Shown here piece by piece: positions 5,773 through 8,607 of a DNA stretch of 8,607 nucleotides. Below the pieces are notes generated by a model. It was given only the letters and a program-made list of their open reading frames with translations, made no database searches and was not told where the DNA came from. The DNA is from Roseiarcus sp050013275. GTDB taxonomy: Bacteria; Pseudomonadota; Alphaproteobacteria; Rhizobiales; Beijerinckiaceae. Numbering within the stretch: the stretch's first letter is position 1; each line of letters starts with the position of its first letter. The DNA lies in NCBI GenBank assembly GCA_050013275.1, contig JBEKFO010000157.1, forward strand, positions 1-8,607. Reading direction: 5' to 3'. A program made the position numbers and the translations under genes.

Positions 5773-7845
5773 CTATTGCGGAAGGTTGACGGCTGCGCCC
5801 AACACGTCCGCCGCCAAATCCTTTTCGAAGCTCGCCGGATCGAATGACTTGTCGTCGAGATACCGCCAGCGCATCGCGGCGCTCATGCCGTCCGGCGCGA
5901 TGCGTTGTATCGTCACGCCTTGCAGGGCGAAGCCGGCCGGCTGACCTTCCTTTTCCGGCGCGGAAAGGACTCCGGCGAACAATTGCAGCCCGTAGGCGAG
6001 CGATCCGGAGTCGCAACGGATGGCGAAGGCGCCGGGGATCTCCGCGGTGACCCAGCCCTGATGCAACACGATGTCGAAATCGCCGTTCCATTGCTGCGGC
6101 GCCGGTCTGCGGATGTCGGCGCCGGGGCAATAGCGAACGAACATGTCGAGCGACTTGCCGTCGCGCCGGTTCAATCCGACCACCTCCATCTGATAGTGCC
6201 AATCCCAGGTCCTGGGGCTCATCAGTTGGACGACGAAGTCCGTGGGTTGACGCGGGTCGAACTTGAACCGCAGCCGATAGGGCGCCTCGGCGGCGAACGG
6301 GTCGAAGACGACGACGGGCGTCTTCGAGAGAACGCCGGTGTTGCCCCAACTGTTGCCCGCCGGCACGGAAACGGTCGGTCGACCGTCCGCCAACTTTCCG
6401 AATTTGGCGAAATCGCCGCCGTTGAGGCCGGTCGTCTCCCATTCGACCGCGCTCTTCGCGCCGAGCAGCGTCACGAGCGGAAGCGGGGCGACGCCCGGCG
6501 CGGGCTTGGGCTCTTTTTCGGGCGCGCTCGGCACGCGATCGACGACGATCTCGCGTAAGGCGAATGATCCCGGCTGGTCGGCCGTGCGCCCTTGCGAGAA
6601 CACGCAGATCGCATAGCCGGTCAGGTTCTCCATCCCTTTGACCGGCCCCTCTGGCAGTTTGACGCCGTCGACGGTCGCTGAAGCCTTGCCCGGCGTTAGG
6701 ACGATGCTGACTTCCTTCGCGCCCGCAGCCGCGGTTTCGACCTGGGCGCGCGTCTCGCCAGCCGAGGCCACGTCGATCCAGCGTGCGGTCGACCCGCCGC
6801 CCTGCTCCTTGGGGGCGAAGACGAAACCGACGCCCGGCGGCTGGCCGCCGCGCACGCACCAATCGCGGTCGCCGACGATCGCGATCACGAATCCATGCGA
6901 GCGCGCCGGATCGAAGCGGAACGTGAAGGTCTGGCGAGCGCCCGCGCCGAAATTGTCGAGGAAGACGCCGGCGAACGGCGCGCTCAGCAACCCGGTGTGG
7001 CCCCAAGAATGCCCGGCGGGCGCGTCGACGACCAGCGCGCCTTGGTCGATGCGCGCGAAGCTGGCGAAATCCCCTCCCATTGCAGCGAGCTTCTCCCAGC
7101 GCGAATCGAGCGCGCCGGAAAACAGCGATTCGTGGAGCGGCGGCGGCGACCAGAGCGTTTTCGCCGGGGGTGGCGGGGCCGGCGGCGGAGGTGGTGGGGG
7201 AGGCGGCGGCGGCGGCGGCGGGGGCGGCGGAGGAGAAGGAGGAGGAGGAGGAGGTGGTGGTGGTGGTGGGGGAGGCGGCGGATTGGCGGCGACGACGCCC
7301 GCGATCTTGATGCTGGCGAGGATGCGCTCGCATGTCGGCTGAACCGTCGGCCAGCTCGGGAGGGGCGCATGGCAAGTGAACTTGAACAGCGCTTTGCCGC
7401 CGCTCAAATTGCGAACGATCACATCGAACCCGCGCCAGTTCACATCGTCGTCCCGCCAATCGAGGCGCGTGGCCGGGCGGCCCGCGAGCGTGGCGGCCGA
7501 GCGCCCCAGCGCCGCAGTTCCCGAGGCGGCGTCGACGACATTCGCCGACCACTCGAAGGTCACGGCGACGGCGCGCGGATCTTGTTGCAAATCGACGATC
7601 TTCAACGCCCAGTCCGGGCTCTTCAGATCGAAGGGAAGCAAGCGTTGCTGAACGTCGGTCGCCAAGCTCATCGCCGTTGGCGCGTCGAAGGACAGGACGC
7701 CCGCCTGCCATGTCCGCCAAGGCGATTCCGCGCCGTCGGCGCCGGCGGCGCACAACGGGGGCGCCGACAGACCGAGAAGAACGGCGAGAAAAGTGGAACG
7801 GCCGCGATTGCGGGTTCGGTACGCCCCAGCGCGACATTCAGGCAT
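5773..7845 (-). CDS. Exported protein with long polyproline hinge and two repeated beta-rich modules
   Basis: Unrecognised 690-residue protein. It starts with a signal peptide (basic RTRNRGR, then STFLAVLLGLSAPPLCAA, cleavage near residues 33-36). Residues about 41-183 form an N-terminal domain with the pattern WRTWQAGVLSFDAP, two cysteines (158, 172) and the ending CERILASIKIAG, which recalls PsbP/DcrB-like folds (inference). Residues 189-227 are 37 prolines in 39 positions. Two similar modules follow, about 241-438 and 465-650. Each has GGDF, then 19 residues on PAGxSWGxTGxLS, then FDP, and looks like a concanavalin-type beta sandwich, hence possibly sugar or surface binding (inference). 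A second proline-rich linker (440-457) joins them. The start at 7845 is chosen because AGGGGGAG lies at 7848-7855; an in-frame ATG at 7875 lacks such a site. First gene of a pair with the 513-residue protein. Confidence 0.87.
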   Translation of the reverse strand: MPECRAGAYRTRNRGRSTFLAVLLGLSAPPLCAAGADGAESPWRTWQAGVLSFDAPTAMSLATDVQQRLLPFDLKSPDWALKIVDLQQDPRAVAVTFEWSANVVDAASGTAALGRSAATLAGRPATRLDWRDDDVNWRGFDVIVRNLSGGKALFKFTCHAPLPSWPTVQPTCERILASIKIAGVVAANPPPPPPPPPPPPPPPSPPPPPPPPPPPPPPPPPPAPPPPAKTLWSPPPLHESLFSGALDSRWEKLAAMGGDFASFARIDQGALVVDAPAGHSWGHTGLLSAPFAGVFLDNFGAGARQTFTFRFDPARSHGFVIAIVGDRDWCVRGGQPPGVGFVFAPKEQGGGSTARWIDVASAGETRAQVETAAAGAKEVSIVLTPGKASATVDGVKLPEGPVKGMENLTGYAICVFSQGRTADQPGSFALREIVVDRVPSAPEKEPKPAPGVAPLPLVTLLGAKSAVEWETTGLNGGDFAKFGKLADGRPTVSVPAGNSWGNTGVLSKTPVVVFDPFAAEAPYRLRFKFDPRQPTDFVVQLMSPRTWDWHYQMEVVGLNRRDGKSLDMFVRYCPGADIRRPAPQQWNGDFDIVLHQGWVTAEIPGAFAIRCDSGSLAYGLQLFAGVLSAPEKEGQPAGFALQGVTIQRIAPDGMSAAMRWRYLDDKSFDPASFEKDLAADVLGAAVNLPQ
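7165..7281 (-). repeat. Proline-codon triplet tract
   Basis: On the minus strand this 117-bp tract encodes P15-S-P18-A-P4. It is an imperfect CCN triplet array with pure runs inside it: CCA five times then CCT six times in the first block, and CCG six times in the second. Every unit is a whole triplet, so slippage would change the proline count without breaking the frame. On the plus strand it reads as a long purine/G-rich NGG run. The protein segment should form a stiff polyproline II rod between the N-terminal domain and the two C-terminal modules. Confidence 0.95.
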
Positions 7846-8199
7846 GGCTCCCCCTCGCCGCAGCGCCGCACGCATTAGTGTTTACAGAGCGCTGCTGGAT
7901 TTCTATTGACGCAGCGCAAAGGCGTCGCGATCGCCTCTGACGGCTCGCAAGCGACCAACCGCGCCGCCTGGACCGGGCAAGCGTCCTTGGAGAGGGGAAT
8001 AGCGGGGATAAGTCGTGTCTTCGCAAGGACCGCGTCGTCGTACTGCAATGCGCGCCGGCCTATTGGACGCGCGGTCGCCATCTCGGTCGATCGGCCCCAT
8101 TGACGCGGGGCGCGCGTCCGGGTCACCAAGGCGAAGGCCTTCGCGTCGAATCGGGCGGGAGGGGGCAGGTTCACGCATGCGCTCGCAAGGACCCCGGCG
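7846..8199. promoter_or_regulatory. Divergent spacer between the exported-protein pair and kup
   Basis: These 354 bp should contain the leftward promoter of the exported pair and the rightward kup promoter, though no convincing -35/-10 pair is visible. It holds AGGGGGAG (7848-7855), the ribosome binding site deciding the 7845 start. An inverted repeat GCGCTGC/GCAGCGC lies at 7889-7895 and 7911-7917 in a relatively AT-rich patch. The related strings TCGCAAGCGACC (7945-7956) and TCGCAAGGACC (8021-8031 and 8183-8193) also occur. The last overlaps the kup ribosome binding site AAGGA (8187-8191), eight bases before its ATG. A minus-strand 111-codon frame (7875-8210) and a plus-strand 62-codon frame from GTG 8015 also cross it; both are doubtful. 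Confidence 0.6.
7889..7917. repeat. Inverted repeat upstream of the exported-protein pair
   Basis: GCGCTGC (7889-7895) and GCAGCGC (7911-7917) are exact reverse complements around a 15-base AT-rich centre. They sit 44-72 bases before the preferred start of the polyproline gene. The position suits a regulator-binding dyad or a hairpin in the leader. No T-run accompanies it. Function is inferred from position only. Confidence 0.35.
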
Positions 8200-8607
8200 A
8201 TGAATGACATCCGAAGCCCTCGTCGGACCCTTGCCGCCGCGACCGTAGCGGCTCAGGCCGAGGACCGCGCGTCTCACGCGCCGCGCGGCGGGATCGCGGC
8301 GCTGTCGATCGGCGCGCTCGGCGTCGTCTACGGCGACATCGGCACTTCGCCGCTCTATGCGGTCGACCAGATCTTCTCCGGGCCGGCCGGGATGGCGCGC
8401 ACGCCCGCCAACGCGCTCGGCTCGATATCCCTCGCGATCTGGACGATCACGCTGATCGTCGCGGTCAAGTACGCGCTTCTCGTCCTCAATGCGGAAAACG
8501 ACGGCGAAGGCGGCGTCTTCGCGCTCTACGGCCTGTTGCACAAGTACAAGCGGCACGGCGCGCTGGTCTTGCTGTGGTCGCTGATGCTGGGGGCGGGCCT
8601 GCTGTTC
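8200..8607 (+). CDS. kup: Kup-family low-affinity potassium uptake permease, N-terminal fragment
   Basis: Inner-membrane K+ transporter of the KUP/HAK/KT family, generally proton-coupled, usually about 630 residues with 12 membrane spans. Only the first 136 codons are present before the window ends. The family signature GVVYGDIGTSPLYA lies at residues 41-54 in the first membrane segment (about 32-55). The second segment (about 73-96) is followed by NAENDGEGGVFALYGLL (97-113), the Kup glycine/glutamate motif, and a third segment begins near 120. The start at 8200 has AAGGA at 8187-8191 with an eight-base spacing. The first 30 residues are a polar cytoplasmic tail, as usual. The gene is divergent from the exported pair and nothing points to a shared role. 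Identification is firm. Confidence 0.95.
   Translation, partial: MNDIRSPRRTLAAATVAAQAEDRASHAPRGGIAALSIGALGVVYGDIGTSPLYAVDQIFSGPAGMARTPANALGSISLAIWTITLIVAVKYALLVLNAENDGEGGVFALYGLLHKYKRHGALVLLWSLMLGAGLLF

Noticed and set aside
6638..7342. A plus-strand frame with a long polyglycine stretch.
   Set aside because: It is the reverse reading of the proline-codon tract. A polyglycine protein here has no supporting start signal or domains.
5624..7837. A 737-codon minus-strand frame overlapping the polyproline gene in another phase.
   Set aside because: Arginine-dominated shadow, lacking the signal peptide and repeated modules of the 690-residue frame, and overlapping the next gene.
7906..8103. A 65-codon plus-strand frame from a TTG start in the kup spacer.
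   Set aside because: Rare start codon, no ribosome binding site, no recognisable product, and competition with another frame on the opposite strand.
7903..8556. A 217-codon minus-strand frame antisense to the kup start.
   Set aside because: Arg/Asp-rich shadow lying over a clear Kup signature on the other strand.

Overview
The window reads as a piece of a GC-rich alphaproteobacterial chromosome, probably order Hyphomicrobiales (Rhizobiales). That placement is inferred from strong G/C preference at third codon positions, from the OxyR sequence style (it opens MINLTLKQLRYFEAL) and from the divergent katG-oxyR arrangement. I cannot fix the genus. No RNA genes, CRISPR array, insertion sequence or phage genes were seen.

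Layout. (1) 1-326, minus strand: the 5' end of katG, catalase-peroxidase, cut by the window edge. (2) 327-669: a 343-bp divergent regulatory region with a candidate OxyR operator at its oxyR end. (3) 670-1608, plus: oxyR, the peroxide-sensing LysR-type regulator, with both redox cysteines. (4) 1609-1842: a spacer holding only a short perfect inverted repeat. (5) 1843-4197, plus: a complete cytoplasmic family-31 glycoside hydrolase. (6) 4221-7845, minus: a two-gene unit of unrecognised exported proteins. The upstream gene encodes a protein with a 37-proline hinge and two repeated beta-rich modules. The downstream gene encodes a helical protein with a cysteine-rich C-terminus. It starts 10 bp after the upstream stop, with its ribosome binding site overlapping that stop. 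(7) 7846-8199: a 354-bp divergent spacer. (8) 8200-8607, plus: the 5' end of kup, a potassium uptake permease, cut by the window edge.

How the parts relate. katG and oxyR form a classic peroxide-defence pair, with OxyR likely regulating both itself and katG. The GH31 enzyme stands alone and converges on the exported pair with a 23-bp gap. The exported pair is the part of the window that looks undescribed. The two proteins are probably co-expressed and both leave the cytoplasm, but nothing in either sequence names a function. kup is an ordinary housekeeping transporter and shows no functional link to the pair.
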